16,913 nt of DNA from an uncultured Collinsella sp. GTDB lineage: Bacteria; Actinomycetota; Coriobacteriia; Coriobacteriales; Coriobacteriaceae. Positions 1 through 7,615 of the stretch are shown piece after piece (position 1 is the stretch's first letter; every line of letters begins with the position of its first letter). The notes under the pieces were generated by a model. It did not search any database and had not been told where the DNA came from. It saw nothing but the letters and a program-made list of their open reading frames with translations. The stretch covers positions 1 to 16,913 of the forward strand of contig CABUHI010000034.1 in the NCBI GenBank assembly GCA_902491345.1. Reading direction: 5' to 3'. The position numbers and the translations under genes are program-made.

Positions 1-24
1 TTCATCCGCACATGTGCGGATGAA
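1..24. repeat. Perfect 24-bp palindrome at the window edge
   Basis: The first 24 bases read identically on both strands: TTCATCCGCACA followed by its exact complement in reverse. It could fold as a 10-bp stem with a CATG loop. No T-tract follows on either strand, so it does not look like a rho-independent terminator. It may continue to the left of the window. It could be an operator, a repeat arm or a transcript end. The sequence alone does not decide this. Confidence 0.6.
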
Positions 25-78
25 TGTGGGAGGTGTTCGGATAAAGTCGATAATCAAGGTCTGTCTGAACAACAGCTT

Positions 79-90
79 TGTTGCGCAACA
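79..90. promoter_or_regulatory. 12-bp palindrome upstream of the Rrf2 gene (possible operator)
   Basis: TGTTGCGCAACA is a perfect palindrome about 28 bp upstream of a good -10 hexamer. Many Rrf2-family regulators autoregulate through dyads near their own promoter, so this is a candidate binding site. That role is inference; only the symmetry is seen. Confidence 0.35.
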
Positions 91-117
91 CCTGTTCTAC
101 GAGACAGGGGGTTAGGT

Positions 118-123
118 TATACT
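118..123 (+). promoter_or_regulatory. Candidate -10 box for the rrf2-mutY unit
   Basis: TATACT matches five of six positions of the sigma-70 -10 consensus. The -35 position 17 bp upstream (TTCTAC, 95-100) is poor. If it is used, the Rrf2 gene would have a leader of about 150 nt. Confidence 0.4.
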
Positions 124-244
124 AAATTGCACTGTGCGCCGCATCTGATGCATTTCGCTCCAAGCGCGGCACTCAGTGGATATCCGATTTACCATTTGGA
201 TGTCCTGGCGGTCATTTAGCGTCTCGACACAAGCTCGGCCCCGG

Positions 245-258
245 AGCTCGTTCGAGCT
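245..258. repeat. Short inverted repeat in the Rrf2 leader
   Basis: AGCTCG-TT-CGAGCT forms a 6-bp inverted repeat with a two-base spacer, 25 bp before the start codon. Another AGCTCG lies just upstream, near 232. It could be an operator half-site pair or a small hairpin near the ribosome-binding site. It may also be chance in GC-rich DNA. Confidence 0.25.
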
Positions 259-283
259 GTTCGTATTCCTTGAAAGGGGGAAA

Positions 284-769
284 ATGGACATATCGAGGAA
301 GACTGATTACGCCCTTCGTATGCTGGCGATGCTTGCTGAGGATCCGGAGCGTTTGCTTTCTGTTCGCACCGCTGCCGAAGAGGTCAATGTCCCGTATTCG
401 TTTGCCCGTTCGATTCAGCATGGTTTGGTCCAGGCCGGTATTGTGGAGAGCCTGCGTGGCGTCCACGGTGGCATGCGTCTCAAGGTCAGTCCGGACGACG
501 TCACTATCCGCCAGGTCGTCGAGGCCGTTCAGGGCCCTATGGTTATGAACGACTGCACCGCCCCCGATGGTGACTGTGCGCGCATGGGCGCGTGCTGCTA
601 TCATCCCCTGTGGGCCGGAGCCCAGGCGTTGATGCGCGACTACCTCGATTCCGTTTCGCTCGGCGATATCGTCGCCCATCGCCAGTTTCCGGCTGTCGAT
701 CCCAAGTTCGCCGATCGCGATGCGTTTCCCGAGTACGCTGCCTGCGCGTACGCTTGCCGGGAGGAATAG
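284..769 (+). CDS. Rrf2-family transcriptional regulator, probable Fe-S sensor (NsrR/IscR type)
   Basis: A 161-residue DNA-binding regulator. The N-terminal winged helix-turn-helix starts with the family's typical DYALR and continues through LSVRTAAEEVNVPYSFA and the wing LRGVHGG. A cysteine cluster follows: C91, C98, C104 and C105, with two more cysteines, C154 and C158, near the C-terminus. IscR and NsrR bind a Fe-S cluster through three cysteines in this region. In Streptomyces NsrR, Asp8 is the fourth ligand, and this protein also has D8. I infer a Fe-S sensor of redox, NO or iron status. The ATG at 284 is preferred because GAAAGGGGG precedes it and family homology begins there; an in-frame start at 176 would add 36 unrelated residues. 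The mutY-like gene follows after 21 bp with its own Shine-Dalgarno, so the two are probably cotranscribed. Confidence 0.85.
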   Translation: MDISRKTDYALRMLAMLAEDPERLLSVRTAAEEVNVPYSFARSIQHGLVQAGIVESLRGVHGGMRLKVSPDDVTIRQVVEAVQGPMVMNDCTAPDGDCARMGACCYHPLWAGAQALMRDYLDSVSLGDIVAHRQFPAVDPKFADRDAFPEYAACAYACREE

Positions 770-790
770 CGCCGCATAAGGAGTATAGCT

Positions 791-1696
791 ATGATTCAGG
801 ACCCCTTTCGTTCGATGATTCGTTCGGAAGGGGTCTTGCGTTATCGCGACCTTCCGTGGCGCCGAACGCGCGACCCGTATATCATCTGGCTCTCCGAGGT
901 CATGCTGCAGCAGACGCAGGTGCCGCGCGTGGAGACGCGTATGCCGGCGTGGCTCGATCGCTTTCCGACTGTTCAGGCGCTCGCTCAGGCTGTCCCTTCC
1001 GATGTCTTGGATGCGTGGCAGGGGATGGGCTATAATCGCCGCGCCTTGGCGCTTCACAGGGCTGCACAGTGCGTTGTAGAGGACTGGGATGGGGAGTTTC
1101 CGCGCGAGACGCGTGACTTGGTCGCTCTGCCCGGCATTGGCCCGGCAACGGCGCAGGGCATCCGTTCGTTTGCATTCGATCTTCCGGGCGTGTATTTGGA
1201 GACCAATGTGCGCACGGTCTTTTTGCATCATTTCTTTCCCGATGTGCCGGCCGTTCCCGATCGCGAACTGGTGCCGCTGATCCAAGCTGCCTGTCCGGCG
1301 GCCCCCGGTGCGGCGGCGGACGAGATCGCGCCCTTTGCCGCGCCTCAAGACGATGCCGACACGCCGCGCGCGTGGTATTACGCATTGCTGGATTACGGCG
1401 CGTATCTTAAAAAGACACTGCCCAATCCGTCCAGGCGGTCGGCGGGCTATAGTCGTCAGTCCAAGTTTGAGGGCTCGCGCCGCCAAAAGCGCGCGCATAT
1501 CGTGCGTATGTTGTTGGCAGCGCGCGATGGGCAGCCGGCGGGGATTACGCTTGCTGATGCCGTGGTGGGCGTTAACGAGATGGAAGCGGCAGCCGGTCGC
1601 GGGCCGGTCGAGTGCGACTTGATCGCGGGCATTCTAGCTGACCTGGAGCGCGAGGGCTTTTGCCGAGCCGAGGGCGATTGCTGGTTGAGTGTGTAG
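791..1696 (+). CDS. mutY: MutY-like adenine glycosylase (HhH-GPD family) lacking the Fe-S cluster
   Basis: A 301-residue base-excision-repair glycosylase of the HhH-GPD superfamily. MutY removes adenine opposite 8-oxoguanine. The MutY start is present: LPWR, then SEVMLQQTQV with the expected catalytic Glu (E36). The helix-hairpin-helix LPGIGPATAQGI lies at about 113-124. Three things are odd. The catalytic loop usually reading LDGNV is LETNV, with Glu137 in place of Asp. The C-X6-C-X2-C-X5-C cluster is absent; the matching region reads LLDYGAYLKKTLPNPSRRS. The C-terminus is a short, possibly winged-helix segment of about 75 residues, not the NUDIX-like 8-oxoG domain (E. coli MutY is 350 aa). 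A Fe-S-free, ETN-type subfamily is familiar to me from anaerobic Firmicutes and candidate phyla, so the protein may be functional. Its substrate is not proven. AAGGAG at 778-783 supports the start. Confidence 0.8.
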   Translation: MIQDPFRSMIRSEGVLRYRDLPWRRTRDPYIIWLSEVMLQQTQVPRVETRMPAWLDRFPTVQALAQAVPSDVLDAWQGMGYNRRALALHRAAQCVVEDWDGEFPRETRDLVALPGIGPATAQGIRSFAFDLPGVYLETNVRTVFLHHFFPDVPAVPDRELVPLIQAACPAAPGAAADEIAPFAAPQDDADTPRAWYYALLDYGAYLKKTLPNPSRRSAGYSRQSKFEGSRRQKRAHIVRMLLAARDGQPAGITLADAVVGVNEMEAAAGRGPVECDLIAGILADLEREGFCRAEGDCWLSV

Positions 1697-1810
1697 CCCG
1701 CTCAAATCTGAAGAACGGGATTGTAAGGTTTAAATTCGCGGCTTGAGGGCATCCTAAAGACAAGGTCGCTCAAAGCCTATGGGCGGCACGTGTTGAAGGG
1801 AAGTACACCT

Positions 1811-2350
1811 ATGGATTTTGAGAACTCTCAGACCAAGAAGAACCTCGAGACTGCTTTTGCCGGTGAGTCCCAGGCACACACCAAGTATCGCTACTATGCA
1901 TCCAAGGCCAAAAAGGACGGCTACGTTCAGATCTCGAATATCTTTGCCGAGACGGCGGGCAACGAGTCCGAGCACGCCAAGCTGTGGTTTAAGTATCTGC
2001 ACGACGGCGCCGTTCCGGGCACTCTGGACAACCTGCGTGACGCCGCCGCGGGCGAGAACTACGAGTGGACCACGATGTACGACGAGTTCGCCAAGACCGC
2101 CGAGGAGGAGGGCTTTGCCGAGATCGCCGAGAAGTTCCGTGGCGTCGCCGCCGTCGAGAAGGCCCACGAGGAGCGCTACAACAAACTCGTCGAGCGCATC
2201 GAGTCGGGCGAGGTGTTTGAGCGTGAGGGCGTGAAGGTGTGGAAGTGCCTGAACTGCGGGCACCTGCACGTTGGTGCCGAGGCGCCTGAGGTGTGCCCGG
2301 TGTGTAACCACCCGAAGGCGTACTTTGAGGAGCAGGTGGTGAACTACTAG
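1811..2350 (+). CDS. rbr: Rubrerythrin
   Basis: A 179-residue cytoplasmic non-haem iron peroxidase that reduces hydrogen peroxide in anaerobes, using electrons from rubredoxin-type donors. The N-terminal ferritin-like four-helix domain carries diiron-ligand motifs: E19 in AGESQAHTKY, E52 and H55 in NESEH, and E116 and H119 in VEKAH. The C-terminal rubredoxin-like domain has CLNCG (C146, C149) and CPVC (C162, C165). This domain order is that of classical rubrerythrin. The ATG at 1811 is chosen because GAAGGGAAG lies at an ideal distance; an upstream GTG at 1790 would only add MLKGSTP. It follows mutY by 114 bp with no clear terminator or promoter in the gap, so it may have its own promoter. 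A strong hairpin and terminator follow. Confidence 0.95.
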   Translation: MDFENSQTKKNLETAFAGESQAHTKYRYYASKAKKDGYVQISNIFAETAGNESEHAKLWFKYLHDGAVPGTLDNLRDAAAGENYEWTTMYDEFAKTAEEEGFAEIAEKFRGVAAVEKAHEERYNKLVERIESGEVFEREGVKVWKCLNCGHLHVGAEAPEVCPVCNHPKAYFEEQVVNY

Positions 2351-2371
2351 CGCTTGGCGCTAGCGTGAGCT

Positions 2372-2457
2372 GGGCCGGGAGGGCCGGACTACCTTCCCTC
2401 CTCGCTCACGGCTTCGCAGGGTCGCGTTGAGGGAAGGTAGTCCGGCCCTCCCGGCCC
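2372..2457. repeat. Long perfect hairpin: 29-bp arms, 28-nt loop (module copy A)
   Basis: Bases 2372-2400 and 2429-2457 are exact inverted repeats (starting GGGCCGGGAGGGCCGG and ending in its reverse complement). The loop at 2401-2428 contains TCGCTCACGGCTTCGCAG, which reappears in the loop of the next intergenic hairpin at 3340-3364. No T-tract follows, so it is not itself a rho-independent terminator; one lies 50 bp further on. It behaves like a dispersed repeat rather than part of the rubrerythrin gene. Confidence 0.85.
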
Positions 2458-2507
2458 GCTTTGGGTCGTCGCGTGCTCGCTACAGAAAAGCTGATAAAAA
2501 AGTTTGT

Positions 2508-2537
2508 GTGCCGCCCCTTATGGGGCGGCACGTTTTT
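2508..2537 (+). terminator. Rho-independent terminator after rubrerythrin (copy A)
   Basis: GTGCCGCCCC (2508-2517), loop TTAT, GGGGCGGCAC (2522-2531), then GTTTTT. It is a perfect 10-bp stem with a T-tract. The upstream run AAAAAAG (2496-2502) could let it work in reverse as well. The same terminator with its flanks (GTTTGT before, GTTTTTGT after) recurs at 3438-3467. Confidence 0.9.
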
Positions 2538-2574
2538 GTGGGGGCCGGTTGGGGCGGTGACGTTGCTTAGAGGG

Positions 2575-2580
2575 TACACT
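2575..2580 (+). promoter_or_regulatory. Candidate -10 box for the membrane-protein gene at 2623
   Basis: TACACT lies 43 bp before the start codon and just after terminator copy A, where a new promoter is expected. No good -35 is seen 16-19 bp upstream. Confidence 0.25.
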
Positions 2581-2622
2581 GGGTAGCGTTGGCTATTCGT
2601 TTCCTCTTGTGAGGTGTTGGTT

Positions 2623-3255
2623 ATGGGTAAGAAGTCTCGGGCTCGGGTGGCTGCGGCGGGGACTCGTAAGGATCCTGGTCGTCGGGTTGCCGAGGGTAAA
2701 AAGGCCGATCGTGCCGAGAAGGACAAGAAGGTCGGCGCGCATGCTCATCCTGAGTGGGCGCCTCACCTCAATACGGCTAGCGAGGATCTGACTGCTAAGT
2801 TGTTTACTCTGGTCGAGGTTATCTTGGGCGTGGTGCCCGTGGTGGTCATTGGCTTGCTCTTGGCTTCGAAAGATGCCACGAGTGTCGATAAACTCACCGA
2901 TGTCTTTTCTCAGGACCCCTCGATGGTGGTTACGTTTATCTCTGCGTGCCTGCAGCCGTTTGTGGCGTACATGTTGTACATGATTTATCGCAAATACTGC
3001 GAGGGCGACGCTGGTTTTGCCGCCGGCAACCTGATCGGTCTTTTGTGCTCCGAGATCCTACTGCTCAATATCCCAGGCGTCATCGGCATGGGCATCTTGT
3101 TGTGGCGTGTCTGGCGCAACGTCGCCCCGCACTTCGAGAGCTGGCTGTTTGAGCGGCGTGCTATGGGCGTGCTGGCAGACATCGCGGGTTCGCTCGTGAT
3201 TCTAGCCTTGGCGTTTATGTGCGCCACCGCCGCCCGCGGTCTCGCGGGCATGTAG
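2623..3255 (+). CDS. Hypothetical integral membrane protein, four predicted TM segments
   Basis: A 210-residue protein I do not recognise. It starts with about 50 hydrophilic, strongly basic residues (MGKKSRARVAAAGTRKD and a Lys/Arg-rich stretch). About four hydrophobic segments follow: LVEVILGVVPVVVIGLLLA, a segment around FISACLQPFVAYMLYMIY, a long one around LIGLLCSEILLLNIPGVIG, and a C-terminal one around AGSLVILALAFMCATA. The positive N-terminus suggests it lies in the cytoplasm. The ATG at 2623 is preferred over an in-frame GTG at 2614 because GAGGTG sits 6 nt before it. No catalytic motif is visible. It stands alone between two copies of the hairpin-terminator module, so context gives no function. 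Confidence 0.75.
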   Translation: MGKKSRARVAAAGTRKDPGRRVAEGKKADRAEKDKKVGAHAHPEWAPHLNTASEDLTAKLFTLVEVILGVVPVVVIGLLLASKDATSVDKLTDVFSQDPSMVVTFISACLQPFVAYMLYMIYRKYCEGDAGFAAGNLIGLLCSEILLLNIPGVIGMGILLWRVWRNVAPHFESWLFERRAMGVLADIAGSLVILALAFMCATAARGLAGM

Positions 3256-3272
3256 TCTGTCCTCACCGACCA

Positions 3273-3395
3273 CGGAGCGCAGGGCAACTGCCGGCCTTAC
3301 CGCTCCGGGCGTCAGACCCGCGGCGCATCCCTTTCCCTCTCGCTCACGGCTTCGCAGAGTCGCGCGAGGCAAAGGCATACGCCGCAGGTCTGACG
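3273..3395. repeat. Imperfect hairpin with the conserved loop (module copy B)
   Basis: Arms 3310-3328 and 3377-3395 pair as CGTCAGACC, GCGGCG and AT with two C/A mismatches. The loop contains TCGCTCACGGCTTCGCAG at 3340-3357 and matches the copy A loop over 25 nt (3340-3364) with one difference. The stem is unrelated to that of copy A. A smaller hairpin, CGGAGCG (3273-3279) with CGCTCCG (3301-3307), lies immediately before it. The unit is followed by the same terminator as copy A. Confidence 0.7.
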
Positions 3396-3437
3396 GCGCG
3401 GGCTTGCCAGCGAGTTTTGGCTCATAGATTGGTTTGT

Positions 3438-3467
3438 GTGCCGCCCCTTTTGGGGCGGCACGTTTTT
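3438..3467 (+). terminator. Rho-independent terminator (copy B) after the membrane-protein gene
   Basis: GTGCCGCCCC (3438-3447), loop TTTT, GGGGCGGCAC (3452-3461), then GTTTTT. Apart from one loop base it matches copy A at 2508-2537, and the immediate flanks match too. Confidence 0.9.
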
Positions 3468-3719
3468 GTATGGGTCCCTGTTTCCACAATTTTCGTCAAG
3501 CTTTTGGTTAGATTTTGGTCAGTTGGCGTAAAGGCGGAAGTCCAAAAGATTGATGGCGAAAAAAGCTCAGAGAAAGTGCTGGTAGGGGAGTTGTTGAGCT
3601 TTTCGACAGCTTTTGAGCAAAAGAAACTTTGTGGCTATTGCCGGCGATTGCGTTGTCGCGGTCATGGCGGTGCGGGATGCTGGTCGTAAGCGTCGAATGC
3701 TCCGATTTTGGAGGCCAGC
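3468..3719. other. AT-richer intergenic stretch without a supported gene
   Basis: About 250 bp between terminator copy B and the next start codon, with lower GC than its surroundings. It has repeated AGCTTTTG-like words (near 3499, 3597 and 3609). It presumably contains the promoter of the gene at 3720, but no convincing -35/-10 pair is seen. A 10-codon frame (3553-3585, MAKKAQRKCW) exists, with AAGGCGGAAG 12 nt upstream. I cannot support it as a gene. Confidence 0.4.
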
Positions 3720-4142
3720 ATGGATCTGTTTCTTGAGACTCCGCAGCAACAAGCTGAGCGCATGCTGCGTCAGCAGCAACGACTCATGGAGATGCAAATG
3801 CGAGGGGCGGCAGCCCAGCCCCCTGCGCAAAATGCCACGCCTGCGGTTTCGCCTGCGGGCGAATCGGCACCAGAGGCCTATTCCGTACAGCAAGATTCAT
3901 ATGCGCAGGAGCTCGCGTTCGACAAGCGTCGTGCGCGTCGTCGCCGCGTGGGCCAGCGCCTGCGCACATTGGCGATGATCGTGCTCATCCCGCTGGGGCT
4001 TGCGGTCATCTTTCTGGCGTCGTATGCCCTCACGTGCATCCTCAACGGCGCATCGCCCAACGAGGTGTTCCAACATCTGTCAGCCCTCGGCCAGCGCCTA
4101 GGCGACGTCATGACAACCATTCGCACCGGCTGGGAGAGCTAG
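3720..4142 (+). CDS. Hypothetical single-pass membrane protein with a Gln-rich N-terminus
   Basis: A 140-residue protein that I do not recognise. The N-terminal 30 residues are Gln-, Met- and Arg-rich (ETPQQQAERMLRQQQRLMEM) and may form a short coiled coil. A Pro/Ala-rich linker follows. Then comes a basic cluster, DKRRARRRRVGQRLR, directly before one TM helix, LAMIVLIPLGLAVIFLASYA. A tail of about 35 residues lies outside. By the positive-inside rule the N-terminus is cytoplasmic. The ATG at 3720 is chosen because GGAGG lies at 3710-3714; the in-frame TTG at 3708 overlaps that site. Its role is unknown. It lies 124 bp before rmuC on the same strand. Confidence 0.7.
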   Translation: MDLFLETPQQQAERMLRQQQRLMEMQMRGAAAQPPAQNATPAVSPAGESAPEAYSVQQDSYAQELAFDKRRARRRRVGQRLRTLAMIVLIPLGLAVIFLASYALTCILNGASPNEVFQHLSALGQRLGDVMTTIRTGWES

Positions 4143-4212
4143 CGTTTTAGCGTCCGCGGCTCTAAGAGAAATTTGTCTGCAAGGCAGTGGGTGATCCGTG
4201 CGTGTGGCGGGG

Positions 4213-4218
4213 TAAGAT
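4213..4218 (+). promoter_or_regulatory. Candidate -10 box for rmuC
   Basis: TAAGAT lies about 50 bp before the rmuC start in a 124-bp gap. The -35 at the matching distance (GGTGAT) is weak. Confidence 0.25.
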
Positions 4219-4266
4219 TGATCGCGGTTTTGATCGGTGCTCGATTGGGTTTGTTGGGCGGAGTTT

Positions 4267-5622
4267 ATGTCTGCTATTGATATTGTGCTTGTTGTGATCG
4301 CCTTGGTGGCGGTGGGGGTTGCTGTGGCTTGCGCCCTCCAGCTCAAGAGCCTGCGTGCCGAGTTGCGGGAGCGTGGCGACAGTAGCGCGGAAACGCTGGC
4401 AGCACTCGAGCAGGCCAACAACGCGCTCGATGCCCTGAACGTCGCGCTGGCCGAAACCCGCCGCACGGCCAATGCCATCGCGCAGCAGCAGACGACCGAT
4501 GCGGCCGTGGAGCAGCAACGTTACCTGACCATCGCACGTGAGTTTTCGCAAGCTGGTGACCGGATGGATGACCTGCGCCGCGAGACGGCCCAACAGCTCG
4601 GCGCCAATCGCGAGGGTATCGAGCATCGCCTGGACAAGGTGCGCGAAACGGTCGATGCTCAGCTGGGCGCCATCCGCAAAGACAACAACGTGCAGCTCGA
4701 TCAAATGCGTGCGACGGTGGACGAGAAGCTCTCCCGCACGCTCAACGACCGACTGTCGGCATCGTTTAAGCAGGTGAGCGACCAGCTCGAGGCCGTGTAC
4801 AAGGGCCTGGGCGACATGCAGTCCATCGCCACCGGCGTGGGCGACCTTAAGCGCGTGCTGGGCAACGTGAAGGCGCGTGGCATTTTGGGCGAGGTGCAGC
4901 TGGGTGCAATTCTGGCGGACATCCTTACGCCCGACCAGTATCTGGAAAACGTCGCCACCAAGCCCGGCGCCTCGGAGCGCGTTGAGTTTGCCGTCAAGCT
5001 GCCGGTGGACGAGGGCGATCCCGTGCTGCTGCCGATCGACTCCAAATTCCCGGGCGACGCGTACGAGCACTTGCTCGACGCGCAGGAGTCGGGCGATGCG
5101 GAGACCGTGGCGGCTGCGCGTAAGACGCTCGACACCATGGTCAAGCGCGAGGCCAAGGACATCTGCGAAAAGTACCTGAGTGTGCCGGCAACGACCAACT
5201 TTGGCATCATGTTCGTGCCGTTTGAAGGACTGTACGCCGAGGTCGTCAGCCGCCCCGGGCTTATCGAGACCCTGGGCCGCGACTATCACGTCAACGTTGC
5301 CGGCCCTAGCACCATGGCGGCCATTCTCAACAGCCTGCAGATGAGTTACCAAACGTTTAAGCTGCAAAAACGCACCGACGATGTACTGCGCGTGCTCTCC
5401 GCTGTCAAGGCCGAGCTGCCGCGCTATCAAAAGGCGCTGCGCCGCGCCCAGCAGCAGATCGAGACCGCGGGCAAAACGGTCGAGGGCATCATCACCACGC
5501 GCACCAACGTTATGGAGCGCAAGCTCAAGGATATCGACGCGCTGGAAGACGCCGATCAAGCCGATGAGATTTTGGGACTCACGCCCGCGGGCCTTTCCAC
5601 AGACCAAGAAGACGAGGACTAA
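4267..5622 (+). CDS. rmuC: DNA recombination protein RmuC homologue
   Basis: A 451-residue membrane-anchored protein of the RmuC family. RmuC limits rearrangement at inverted repeats and is thought to be a nuclease with a restriction-endonuclease-like fold. An N-terminal TM anchor at about 3-26 (IDIVLVVIALVAVGVAVACA) is followed by a long coiled-coil region to about residue 170. The RmuC core comes next: GILGEVQLGAIL at about 205-216 and LPIDSKFPGDAYEHL around D258 and K260, matching the family's conserved E...D-x-K residues. FVPFEGLYAEVV and GPSTMAAILNSLQMSYQ complete the core, and a short coiled coil closes the protein. The ATG at 4267 is chosen because the hydrophobic anchor begins there and GGCGGAG precedes it; an upstream in-frame start at 4237 is possible. 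A hairpin terminator follows the stop. Confidence 0.93.
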   Translation: MSAIDIVLVVIALVAVGVAVACALQLKSLRAELRERGDSSAETLAALEQANNALDALNVALAETRRTANAIAQQQTTDAAVEQQRYLTIAREFSQAGDRMDDLRRETAQQLGANREGIEHRLDKVRETVDAQLGAIRKDNNVQLDQMRATVDEKLSRTLNDRLSASFKQVSDQLEAVYKGLGDMQSIATGVGDLKRVLGNVKARGILGEVQLGAILADILTPDQYLENVATKPGASERVEFAVKLPVDEGDPVLLPIDSKFPGDAYEHLLDAQESGDAETVAAARKTLDTMVKREAKDICEKYLSVPATTNFGIMFVPFEGLYAEVVSRPGLIETLGRDYHVNVAGPSTMAAILNSLQMSYQTFKLQKRTDDVLRVLSAVKAELPRYQKALRRAQQQIETAGKTVEGIITTRTNVMERKLKDIDALEDADQADEILGLTPAGLSTDQEDED

Positions 5623-5631
5623 TTGCAACAA

Positions 5632-5674
5632 GGCAGCGGGGCACCGGCGCAAACGCGGGCACCCCGCTGCCTTT
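5632..5674 (+). terminator. Hairpin terminator after rmuC
   Basis: GGCAGCGGGG (5632-5641) pairs perfectly with CCCCGCTGCC (5662-5671) around a 20-nt loop and is followed by only three T. The stem is strong but the T-tract short, so termination may be partial. The sequence that follows (TTTCACATCGCGCTTGCCTG, from 5672) resembles the one after the terminator at 16749. Confidence 0.65.
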
Positions 5675-5749
5675 CACATCGCGCTTGCCTGAAGTGCGCT
5701 TTAGTGTGCAACAATGGCGTTTCGCCCTATCAGACGCGAAAGGAAGCCC

Positions 5750-7552
<1,803 letters not shown>

Positions 7553-7615
7553 GCGTCTCGGACGTGGGACAATTGTGCCCATAAGTTTATTGTGCCGTTG
7601 AGCCGAGGAGTCGTT

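Noticed and set aside
176..283. Extended N-terminus of the Rrf2 protein from a start at 176
   Set aside because: No ribosome site, and the added 36 residues do not resemble the family, whose proteins begin with the DYALR helix right after the Met at 284.
212..1498. A 428-codon minus-strand frame opposite the Rrf2 and mutY-like genes
   Set aside because: It overlaps two well-supported genes, has low-complexity Arg-rich composition and no family motif.
2372..3467. Repeated hairpins considered as a CRISPR array or an IS element with terminal inverted repeats
   Set aside because: Only two units about 930 bp apart with no regular spacers, and the gene between them is a membrane protein with no transposase features.
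3553..3585. Ten-codon open frame MAKKAQRKCW in the gap before 3720
   Set aside because: A short frame with poorly spaced ribosome site and no nearby attenuator hairpin; likely chance.
4162..5652. A 496-codon minus-strand frame opposite rmuC
   Set aside because: It is a shadow frame: RmuC on the plus strand has clear conserved motifs, and this translation has none.
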